Shown here one piece after another: positions 5,308-12,692 of a DNA stretch of 35,539 nt. Within the stretch, counting starts at the first letter, position 1; each line of letters opens with the position of its first letter. A program made the position numbers and the translations under genes. The notes beneath the pieces are model-generated. The model was given only the letters and a program-made list of their open reading frames with translations, was not told where the DNA came from and made no database searches. Origin of the DNA: a virus; the IMG/VR virus record IMGVR_UViG_3300049856_000071, positions 1 to 35,539 of that record; one strand, given 5' to 3'.

Positions 5308-6891
5308 GTGCTATCTGTAACGATTTGTAACACTTGTTATGTCCCGTTTTTGGTTGACGGCGCGACTTTCGAGGCCATCGCTCGCCCTGTGAAAAATGAT
5401 CTCGCTGTCGCCATGGGGCGTGTCTCCACCAACGTCCAGAGGATGGAAGGCTCCAGCCTGACAGATCAGGACATCACATTCCGTAACTACGCCAATAAAC
5501 TAGGCCATGCTATCGTGCACGGGTTTTCATTCAATGAGAGCGCCAGCACCTCCCAAAAGCGCACACGGTTCCAAGAGGTGATTGCCTACGTCAAAGCCAA
5601 CGACATTGGCCATCTGTATGTGGAGAACACCACGCGGCTGTCTCGCGACACTGTAGACCTCCAGTACATCAAAGACCTGTACGAGAATCACGATCTCACC
5701 TTTCACTTCATCTCTGAGAACTACACCCTGAACAAGAACCTAGACGGGGCTTCTAAGATGTTCCTAATCATGCGACTCATGCAAGGTGAGATGATGATTG
5801 ACGACCTGCGCCGTAAGATGCGCGACTCTATGTTAAAAAAGGTGGAGCGAGGCGAGTGGCCTGGGCGTGCGCCGTATGGGTATAAGTTCGAGAATAAAGC
5901 GCTGGTGATAGACACCCTGCGCGCGCCACACGTCAAGAAGCTATTCACCCGCAGATCTGACGGGGCAACACTCAGAGAATTGACAGACGATCTCAACAAG
6001 GCCAAAGCCAGACCACCACGCGGCACCAAATGGCACTTCCAGAGCGTTGAAGGCATTCTCACACAGGTGGCATACAATGGCCAGATTGACTGGAAGGGTC
6101 TCGTCTATCCCGCGAAACACCCGCCACTGGTGCCGCCTGCCACCTTTGAGAAGGTCCGAAAGTCATTTTCTCAGACATCACGAAAGAACGTCGCCAATGG
6201 CCAGCTCCTCAGTGGGTTCATCCGTAACCCTCAAGGCCGACTATTCACACCCGAAGTGCAGAAGGGCAACGTCTACTACAGCGCACCGAATCCAGAGAAG
6301 AAGCGAGTGTGGCTGTCAGAGTCAAAAGCCTTTGACCTGATCAATCCGCAGATCCTCGCCATGCACTGGACCTCCGACTTTGGGGAGTACGTGAAAGAGA
6401 CCGCCAGAGACATGGTGCTGAGAAACAAATCCGACTCCGACCAGATGATCTGGCGGAGAGAAAAAGAACTCTCAGAGCTTAGAGGCAAGGCTGTCCAGGT
6501 CTACGATGACAAACTAGACGGCACCATCACGAAAGAGATGTATCAGATCAAATCAGCAGAGATACAGGCGAGGCAGGTCATACTTGAGCAAGAGCTTCGC
6601 GGCCTTCGATCAGATGACAGGATGTTCTTGAAGAACGTCGAACAGATCACAGATGTCTTTGAGAACCTACCCGTTACCTATGCGAAGTCTGATAATGCCG
6701 GAAAGACCGAAATTCTGAGAGATCTATGCACGGGGTTCCTGTACGATGGTGAGCGAATCATCCCACAATTCAAAGAGACCTTCGCAGTCTTCATCAATCC
6801 CAAGGTGGACAAACTCAAGCGCGCGCGGGTTCGATATTCGTCGTCTATGCGTCCCCTACTGGACGAATACCGAACTCTCTTAGCTGCGTAG
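5308..6891 (+). CDS. int: Large serine recombinase (phage integrase)
   Basis: Up to 527 residues from GTG at 5308; a second GTG at 5389 would still keep the catalytic domain. The resolvase domain starts at AVAMGRVST (catalytic Ser40), with the arginine-bearing NTTRLSRD motif near 107-114. A recombinase domain follows (MRDSMLKKVERGEWPGRAPYGYKF, then the HFQSVEGILTQVAYNG region), then a long helical segment at about 370-450. The zinc-ribbon position (GFIRNPQGRLFTPEVQKGN) lacks the usual CxxC cysteines. Such enzymes join phage attP to host attB and need an RDF for excision. A possible -10 (TATATT, 5287-5292) precedes it. The gene faces the lysis cassette tail to tail. Confidence 0.9.
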   Translation: MLSVTICNTCYVPFLVDGATFEAIARPVKNDLAVAMGRVSTNVQRMEGSSLTDQDITFRNYANKLGHAIVHGFSFNESASTSQKRTRFQEVIAYVKANDIGHLYVENTTRLSRDTVDLQYIKDLYENHDLTFHFISENYTLNKNLDGASKMFLIMRLMQGEMMIDDLRRKMRDSMLKKVERGEWPGRAPYGYKFENKALVIDTLRAPHVKKLFTRRSDGATLRELTDDLNKAKARPPRGTKWHFQSVEGILTQVAYNGQIDWKGLVYPAKHPPLVPPATFEKVRKSFSQTSRKNVANGQLLSGFIRNPQGRLFTPEVQKGNVYYSAPNPEKKRVWLSESKAFDLINPQILAMHWTSDFGEYVKETARDMVLRNKSDSDQMIWRREKELSELRGKAVQVYDDKLDGTITKEMYQIKSAEIQARQVILEQELRGLRSDDRMFLKNVEQITDVFENLPVTYAKSDNAGKTEILRDLCTGFLYDGERIIPQFKETFAVFINPKVDKLKRARVRYSSSMRPLLDEYRTLLAA

Positions 6892-6995
6892 TTATTTCAA
6901 ACCCTGCGGCTACCATATCAGACACGGGGGCTGGCTCAATGCAGGCCAGCCTGTGCGCTCTGGTGGGGCGTGAATTCCGGTTTATGCCGGTTTTC
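6892..6995. other. Intergenic gap, candidate attP region
   Basis: 104 bp between the converging integrase and lysis genes. It holds a 7 bp stem hairpin (GGCTGGC 6929-6935 / GCCAGCC 6945-6951) and a short CCGG-TTTATG-CCGG repeat followed by TTTT near 6977-6994. Neither is a strong terminator. In serine-integrase phages attP usually abuts int, so this gap and 5208-5307 are the two likely places. No core can be chosen from the sequence alone. Confidence 0.3.
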
Positions 6996-7361
6996 CTACA
7001 GAATGAATCTTTTCACGCCGAATGCCAGGAGACCAACGCCGCAAAAACCGGCAATCCACATGAGCCATCGCCACCGTGAAGCGGCTACCGCGTTCGCGTC
7101 GGCGATCTCTTTGTTGTGGTCAACGTCAACACCGAGCGAGCGCGTATCCTGGGCGATTGAATCAAGCACCTCATACGCAATTGCTTTTTGCGCTGGTGCT
7201 AGATTGCTGCCTTCGATTATCTGTTTGACCGTTTGGGTCTTTGCGGCAATCGTCTCGGCTCGCTCTTGTCCAGCGCCTCGGGTTGTAGCGCACCGGCCCG
7301 CACCAAAAAAGACGCATACGCCAACAACAAGAAGGCAACGGAGAACGAAGCTATAGAACAT
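6996..7361 (-). CDS. Two-TM lysis-cassette membrane protein (spanin- or holin-like)
   Basis: 121 residues from ATG at 7361, preceded by GGTGG 5 bp upstream. The longer frame from TTG 7418 would overlap the neighbour. Residues 5-20 are hydrophobic (FVLRCLLVVGVCVFFGAG), the middle is helical and charged, and residues 97-118 are a second membrane segment (WLMWIAGFCGVGLLAFGV). It is last in the lysis cassette. The first segment resembles a signal sequence but lacks a proper lipobox. A spanin or an accessory holin is possible. Confidence 0.6.
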   Translation of the reverse strand: MFYSFVLRCLLVVGVCVFFGAGRCATTRGAGQERAETIAAKTQTVKQIIEGSNLAPAQKAIAYEVLDSIAQDTRSLGVDVDHNKEIADANAVAASRWRWLMWIAGFCGVGLLAFGVKRFIL

Positions 7362-7374
7362 ATCAGCCACCCGC

Positions 7375-7599
7375 TCACTCGCCTTTAGCTCCGGCTTTTG
7401 CACTGAGATACTTGGCAAGCTGTACGCCCACCATCACCAGGACTATGATCACGAGCCCCGAGAAGATCAGGGCGTTGTCAGTTGACTTCCCACCAACGGT
7501 GAACACGACGGGCTTGAATGCCCCGCCTAAGATAAACGCCGTGCCGATTCCTAACCCCGCCCAGCGGACGAAGTCTCTGTTTGATATTGTCTTTTTCAT
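7375..7599 (-). CDS. Putative holin (two TM segments)
   Basis: 74 residues with a basic N-terminus (MKKTISNRDFVRW), membrane segments at about 13-33 and 43-63, and a Lys/Gly-rich tail. Small size, two hydrophobic helices and a position directly after the endolysin candidate (4 bp ATGA overlap) are the usual signs of a holin, which would form pores in the inner membrane. No family assigned by sequence. Confidence 0.6.
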   Translation of the reverse strand: MKKTISNRDFVRWAGLGIGTAFILGGAFKPVVFTVGGKSTDNALIFSGLVIIVLVMVGVQLAKYLSAKAGAKGE

Positions 7600-8141
7600 T
7601 TGGCCTCCAGCCAGTAAACTTTTGTAATTGTTCCCGACTTCTTGCCAGCAGCGCTGTAGACCGTTAAAGTTTCTGCGTCTGCTCTCGTGTCGTTATTGGG
7701 TCCGGGATCGTCGATTGTGAAAACGAGTTTACCGTTCTCAACCGTGAAGCCGTCTATTGATTCGAAGTGCTGCCCGTTGTTAAGAGCAAAAGGGATTGGC
7801 TTATTTTGGAGAAGTAGCTCGTAGATCTTCTCTCGGAGCTTCGACGCCGTCTCTTTACTAACGAGCCTCTGCCCCGCTGCGGCTGCCATCTTGGATCTGT
7901 CGAGGATCTTGAAGTCCTCCCGCATTGCGCCGAGCTTCACACATGCTGCCTTGTACTCGGACCATGTCTGAGAATACCCGTACACCGTCCGAAAGTACAT
8001 GTAGTAACATGTAAAAAAACACGCATACCCGTTGTTCGGGTCTTTGTTTGCGTACTGACTGACACGCTCCTGGCCTAGAGCTTTGGCCGTGATCCCTGCA
8101 GCCTTGTCGGCTATGTCTCCGAATAATTGTGTTAGCGTCAT
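7596..8141 (-). CDS. C39/papain-like cysteine peptidase, endolysin candidate
   Basis: 181 residues. A Cys in GYACFFTCYYM (C41 or C45), His125 in NGQHFESIDGF and Asp144/145 in FTIDDPG appear in the order and spacing of a C39-like peptidase (Cys, then GxHxxxxxGF, then DP). No glycosidase or amidase motif is present and no signal peptide is seen. It lies between a TM/coiled-coil protein and a two-TM protein in the lysis cassette, so it is the only visible candidate for cell-wall cleavage. Activity on peptidoglycan cross-links is inferred; a role in tail or host-protein processing is an alternative. Confidence 0.6.
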   Translation of the reverse strand: MTLTQLFGDIADKAAGITAKALGQERVSQYANKDPNNGYACFFTCYYMYFRTVYGYSQTWSEYKAACVKLGAMREDFKILDRSKMAAAAGQRLVSKETASKLREKIYELLLQNKPIPFALNNGQHFESIDGFTVENGKLVFTIDDPGPNNDTRADAETLTVYSAAGKKSGTITKVYWLEAK

Positions 8142-8398
8142 CGTTTCCCTACCTTGCGAGCTTCACTCGCGCCTTTCTCATATCCTACTACGCCGGCCAA
8201 AGTAGTCCGCATCTCGTTGATGGTGTCAGCCATCTTGTCTTGCGCTGCGCTCATCTTATCCATCGAGGCCACAAGTCTGGTGCCTTCTGTGTTTTGTGTT
8301 CGCTCTACCTGTTTCACTTTGCCCTCAAGTCTTATAAGCCATACGATGCCGCCAGTTGCCGCGGCGATATACGGCCAGTATTGCTGGAGCTCCATCAT
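8138..8398 (-). CDS. TM plus coiled-coil lysis-cassette protein
   Basis: 86 residues. Residues 7-22 are a membrane segment (YWPYIAAATGGIVWLI), followed by a heptad-like helix (about 25-70, KVKQVERTQNTEGTRLV to INEMRTTL). This layout resembles XhlA-type or other small holin-associated proteins. Both ends overlap neighbours by 4 bp, placing it between the last tail gene and the endolysin candidate. Confidence 0.6.
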   Translation of the reverse strand: MMELQQYWPYIAAATGGIVWLIRLEGKVKQVERTQNTEGTRLVASMDKMSAAQDKMADTINEMRTTLAGVVGYEKGASEARKVGKR

Positions 8399-10257
8399 GC
8401 GATCTTCCAGAGTTCAACTACAGTGTATACTTCGGAGACGCTGAAAGCCGTATTCACGCCAAACCCGGTTGTGGCCGCAGTTGTAGCTCCTCGATGTTGA
8501 ATCTCAAAAGCCTTTGCCGATATAATTGTAAACCGTCCACACACCAAAGAATATGTGGTCGCACTTGATCCAGAGCCAGAAAGCGCGACATTGCCAACTA
8601 GGGTATCAGCAGAGTCAGTGATATTTCTAAGCCGTATTTTGTGTTGGTCCACTTGGTGACCTGGCGCCTCTGCTCTAATCAGATAAGTACCTGACTGCAA
8701 AGTGAACTGATTGCCGCTGATAGAGACAATCCCATCAACGTCAGAGTCTTCTGTGTTTAGCACCCTTGTCTGCCATGCACCTGATGTGAAAGTCCCGCCA
8801 TCGGTCCCGCTTGATTGCGTATCCGACAATTTTGCATAGATCATATATTCCTCTGTGTTTCTTGTGATATTCACTGCCTCTGCGACTCCAGACAGTTCCA
8901 ACTCGACAAAGTCATATCTCATGTTTTGCGCGTTGTATCCGTACCCCATAACCACAGCATTCTGATCTGTGAGATCTTGGCCGCGTGATATAGGGAGGGA
9001 TGTTTTGAAGTCGTCAAAGAGTGCAATGGTGTATCTGTTGGATGGTTGGCCTGACTTGGCGCGCTTAAGGCCCACTTTGATTCGTGGCCGTGCCACGCCG
9101 AAATATGATAGGCGCCGCTCGCCAAAGTATGCGGCTGTGCTTTCGTTCCAGTAAAGGATGGTATATTCTCGCAAGTCACTAGACCCCAGAGCGACAGGTG
9201 CCCAGATGTTTGTTGGTGCCGAGTCTTCAAGGGTTGCAGCGTCGACGGTGTTTGAAGTTTTTCTCACCTCGCCGGTAAAGGGGACAGCTATGCCGTTGAT
9301 CTGGACCGATGTTGCCGCGATGGGATAAAGTACGTCATAGCCATAGATCAGCCGTGTGGTGTCGGGTCTTGGCCCTGACAGCGGGGCGATGAGTTCAGCG
9401 GATGAGATAGTCTTTCGTATCGTGACACCGTCATGCGCCAGGCCTCTCCTGGCATAGATCACGCCATTGGCCGAAACGGAGATGTAGATGTCAGCCATCT
9501 CCTGAACTTGTTGGATAAAGTCTTTCAGCTTGATCTTATTCTGAGGCTGTACGAAAAACCAGAGATAGCGTGACTCTGTTGTGTCAGTTGTGCTGATAGA
9601 GTCAAAGGATGCATCCACCCTGTCGCCAATACCTGCGGCTGTGAGTGCTCGCTTGATTGCTGCGGCTGCTGTGACCAGAGTCGGGACCGCTACATTGACA
9701 GACACGCCAGATGGTAAAGCCTCGGCCAGTCCACGATCAAGGGTGATGGTGTCGGTGCCTGTGTCTACTGCCGTGACTAGATATGAGGGCGTGTATTCGT
9801 CGTTAAAAGAGACAACAGAATTGACCACGATGTCTGTGGCTGCCCCGGTGAGGATCACGGTGGTGGAGTTCAGCGAAGTAGCCCCAGACGTAGACCAGCC
9901 TGCGAAGGTGGTGAGGTCACACAGGTCAACATACCAATCCAGCTTAACCCCGAGCGGATCGCGACAGTAGAGAGTTATTGTGCGTTTCTTCCCGTCGTCG
10001 TTTGGCTCGATATCGTAGATCTGCCCGTCAAATACTATGGCACCATTCTCGTCTGTCTCTCTCAGAGACATGGCGCGCCATGCGTAGCGGTTGAAATATC
10101 CCCTTGCGGAATACGGGTGATATCTACCGTCCGGGTCGTGCAAAACATATTCGCGCTGTTTCGCGATCAGTCCGAAGATGTCCGAATAGTTCGCACTGTC
10201 AGAGGTGACTGGCGCGATGTTCGCGGTGACATCAAGTGTGTCATTCAGCGTGATCAT
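8395..10257 (-). CDS. Tail tip/fibre protein with C-terminal jelly-roll-like domain
   Basis: 620 residues from ATG at 10257, giving an ATGA overlap with the upstream gene. A frame extending to 10554 is not used. The N-terminal region (about 1-110) is a compact phage structural domain (YVLHDPDGRYHPYSARGYFN). Residues 128-190 resemble a small beta module seen in other structural proteins here. The last 140 residues (GAWQTRVLNTEDSDVDG, LQSGTYLIRAEAPGHQVDQH, KIRLRNITDSADTL) match the C-terminal receptor-type domain found on many phage tail fibres. Likely at the tail tip and involved in host binding. Confidence 0.7.
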   Translation of the reverse strand: MITLNDTLDVTANIAPVTSDSANYSDIFGLIAKQREYVLHDPDGRYHPYSARGYFNRYAWRAMSLRETDENGAIVFDGQIYDIEPNDDGKKRTITLYCRDPLGVKLDWYVDLCDLTTFAGWSTSGATSLNSTTVILTGAATDIVVNSVVSFNDEYTPSYLVTAVDTGTDTITLDRGLAEALPSGVSVNVAVPTLVTAAAAIKRALTAAGIGDRVDASFDSISTTDTTESRYLWFFVQPQNKIKLKDFIQQVQEMADIYISVSANGVIYARRGLAHDGVTIRKTISSAELIAPLSGPRPDTTRLIYGYDVLYPIAATSVQINGIAVPFTGEVRKTSNTVDAATLEDSAPTNIWAPVALGSSDLREYTILYWNESTAAYFGERRLSYFGVARPRIKVGLKRAKSGQPSNRYTIALFDDFKTSLPISRGQDLTDQNAVVMGYGYNAQNMRYDFVELELSGVAEAVNITRNTEEYMIYAKLSDTQSSGTDGGTFTSGAWQTRVLNTEDSDVDGIVSISGNQFTLQSGTYLIRAEAPGHQVDQHKIRLRNITDSADTLVGNVALSGSGSSATTYSLVCGRFTIISAKAFEIQHRGATTAATTGFGVNTAFSVSEVYTVVELWKIA

Positions 10258-12692
10258 AGCTGCGGGTATTGCCTCACAAATTTGAACGTCGCCCCGTTGA
10301 CATACTCTGTCTCGTTTGACTGTGGACGTGGGATCTGTCGTGACTGGGGCAGATATTGATAGGTGCCGAAGGTTGTGGGCTCTTGTGGAGTGATGACTAG
10401 ATTGTCCGCAACCGATGACAATAAGGCCTGATGCAAGATCAATTTCGTAGGGCTGGTGGATGGGTAGCAGTACAGGATATAGTATTTGTACGCACCTATG
10501 GTCAGAATCATGCCGGCCTTGATCGTAGTGCTGGCGTCTATGTTCAGAATACAATCCCCCACAGCATGCGCACCATTTACCTGGATGGTTGATGTCGGGT
10601 CTGATCTATCTGGATCGAGGCTGATCTCACAGGTCAAATCTGTCAGGCTTTCCAATATATCTTGGCAGGTGATGTGATCGAGAGGCACACCAGCACCGTA
10701 CTTTAGAGTCAAGTATTCTGTGGCGCGCATTGGTTCGTTTACTGCGTCCCATGTGCCATCCATGCCCTGATCTGCTGCGGCTGCTGGTTGCTTCTCTGGG
10801 ATGATGCCCGTGTCTTTCGGCTTGTAGAGGAAAAACGATTGCTTGTAAGCATAGGGTAAAGTCGAATCGTCATACGACCACGCCCCGAAGTCTCTCGGCT
10901 GACCTTGTTCGTTTACATAGTACGCAGAGGCGTTGACCAGTGGCGAATCCTGCGCGTCTCCGTTTGTCACTCGTTGGAGTTTGTAATCTGTGGTATCAAC
11001 GAATACCGGGTCAGAGAATGATACGGCTCTGGTGACAATGGTGTTGGTGCGTGTGCCTCGGATGTTGCCTGATGTTACCAGAACACTATATTTAGCATAG
11101 AGACCGCCTTCGATAAGATTGTCCCTAAGCCTTTCAAATGATGTCGCGCTTGAATTATATAGCCTGAGATATCCCGTAATTGTGTTTGAATTTATATCAA
11201 TTGCATTTGCTATTGATGGCGCGCCAGTGATCGAAAGATCGCCTTCAAATAATGTTGACAGCACGCTCGTAGTGTTGCTGGATATATGGCAGCCAGACTC
11301 TGTGACTCTGCAAGCGTTAAGACTGATTACATTTGAAAAACCTGGTACAACGACAGTGCAATTATATAAAGTCATGGTGCCGCTGTAGTTAACAGCAGTT
11401 ATCGTGAAGCCTGCAGTGCTGGCGCTGATCGTATACTGGTAGGCTGTCGAATACGCGAGCTTCCCAGCGCTGCCGCCTGCAGATATCTTATTCAAAAGCG
11501 GAGAATATGCCATTGCAAAAATTGTGTCCGCGCCAAAGCTTGGAGTGCCGATTTGCGTCCATACGTTTCCATCTGATGAGTAAGCGATCTTGCCGGATTC
11601 TCCACCGGCTACGATTTTGCTGATCTCTGGAGCCATACAAATAGATTGAATACCATCAGCGCCGAAGCTTGGAGTGCCTGATTGTGTCCACACGTCTCCA
11701 TCTGATGAATATGCCAGCTTGCCCGCATCAGCGCCAGCAATAAATTTTGAGATCTGTGAACTCCACGCCACACAATTAATTGTAGTGGTTCCAAAGCTCG
11801 GAGTGGCTGCAGTCGTCCAGTTTATGCCATCTGATGAATAACCAATGAGACCTGATTCTCCGACCGCCACAAAAAGTGTCAACTCTGGAGACCAGCATAC
11901 GGATTGAATAATAATCCCTGAAAAAACAGAATTTATGGCTGTGTTCCATGACACGCCGTCTGATGAATAAATCACTGCGCCAATTGCGCCCACTGCAACA
12001 AAGATGGCAAGCTCAGCGGACCAGCACACAGAGTAAAGATTTCCACCCGTTGCGCCAGATGCCTGTGTCCATGTGTTGCCATCTGAGGATGTCGCGATTT
12101 TACTTGATGCAGCCACGGCGACATAGAGTGACAAGCTATCCGACCACGCCACACCCCTGATGGTTGATGATCCGAAGCTTGGAGTAGTTGCCTGTGTCCA
12201 TACGTTTCCATCGGGCGAGTAAGCAATCTTTCCATTAGCTGCGACAGCCACCCACTTAGACAGAGATCGGCTCCATGAGATATCGCCGACACCATCAGCG
12301 CCAAAGCTTGGAGTGCCTGCCTGTGTGAATGTGTTCACTGGAGTTGTCAGGCTTCCCGATATTGTCCCGCTCACGCCTCGCGTCATCTCAGTTGGCTTTG
12401 TTATATCTACCGCCAGCGCCGCACCATTATTGACCACGCGGATCTTCTTCGTACTACCTGCCGCTGTGGCTGCTGCCGCATAGGTCAGTTTCGCCTGTGC
12501 TATGCTCGCGCCCGTGTTGCCGTCGTTGCCTGTGGAGGTGTTGAGAAAGACGATGTTTGAATCTGAGTAACCGGGGATATATTGCCTAGTCGCCCCCGTG
12601 TGCGCTCCCGGCTGGCTGTTCAGTGTAGGCGACCCAACCTTCTTGCGGTCGAATCTCAGGCGGATTCGTTCGGCTAAATTCAGATAACTCAT
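10254..12692 (-). CDS. Tail fibre/receptor-binding candidate: beta-propeller within beta-helix
   Basis: 812 residues. Residues 48-80 (LNTSTGNDGNTGASIAQAKL) resemble the opening of pectate-lyase-like right-handed beta-helix proteins. Residues about 122-415 contain seven tandem 39-44 residue repeats of the form PSFGxxxIxxVxWSxxLxxF, VAVGxxGxIxYSSDGxxWT: a predicted seven-bladed propeller. Residues about 416-610 return to short strand/turn repeats ending with the FVDTTDYKLQ, SPLVNA and FGAWSYDD elements typical of beta-helix ends. A small beta module lies at 700-767. It sits directly after the tape measure in the tail operon. Virion location is likely; the fold is inferred. Confidence 0.65.
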   Translation of the reverse strand: MSYLNLAERIRLRFDRKKVGSPTLNSQPGAHTGATRQYIPGYSDSNIVFLNTSTGNDGNTGASIAQAKLTYAAAATAAGSTKKIRVVNNGAALAVDITKPTEMTRGVSGTISGSLTTPVNTFTQAGTPSFGADGVGDISWSRSLSKWVAVAANGKIAYSPDGNVWTQATTPSFGSSTIRGVAWSDSLSLYVAVAASSKIATSSDGNTWTQASGATGGNLYSVCWSAELAIFVAVGAIGAVIYSSDGVSWNTAINSVFSGIIIQSVCWSPELTLFVAVGESGLIGYSSDGINWTTAATPSFGTTTINCVAWSSQISKFIAGADAGKLAYSSDGDVWTQSGTPSFGADGIQSICMAPEISKIVAGGESGKIAYSSDGNVWTQIGTPSFGADTIFAMAYSPLLNKISAGGSAGKLAYSTAYQYTISASTAGFTITAVNYSGTMTLYNCTVVVPGFSNVISLNACRVTESGCHISSNTTSVLSTLFEGDLSITGAPSIANAIDINSNTITGYLRLYNSSATSFERLRDNLIEGGLYAKYSVLVTSGNIRGTRTNTIVTRAVSFSDPVFVDTTDYKLQRVTNGDAQDSPLVNASAYYVNEQGQPRDFGAWSYDDSTLPYAYKQSFFLYKPKDTGIIPEKQPAAAADQGMDGTWDAVNEPMRATEYLTLKYGAGVPLDHITCQDILESLTDLTCEISLDPDRSDPTSTIQVNGAHAVGDCILNIDASTTIKAGMILTIGAYKYYILYCYPSTSPTKLILHQALLSSVADNLVITPQEPTTFGTYQYLPQSRQIPRPQSNETEYVNGATFKFVRQYPQL

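Noticed and set aside
6929-6951. Hairpin GGCTGGC/GCCAGCC as bidirectional terminator between int and lysis genes
   Set aside because: Neither strand shows a U run after the stem. Mentioned only as part of the gap.
10258-10554. 99-codon N-terminal extension of the tail-tip gene
   Set aside because: It reads through the 3' end of the upstream gene with His/Arg-rich sequence. The ATG at 10257 makes the standard 4 bp overlap.
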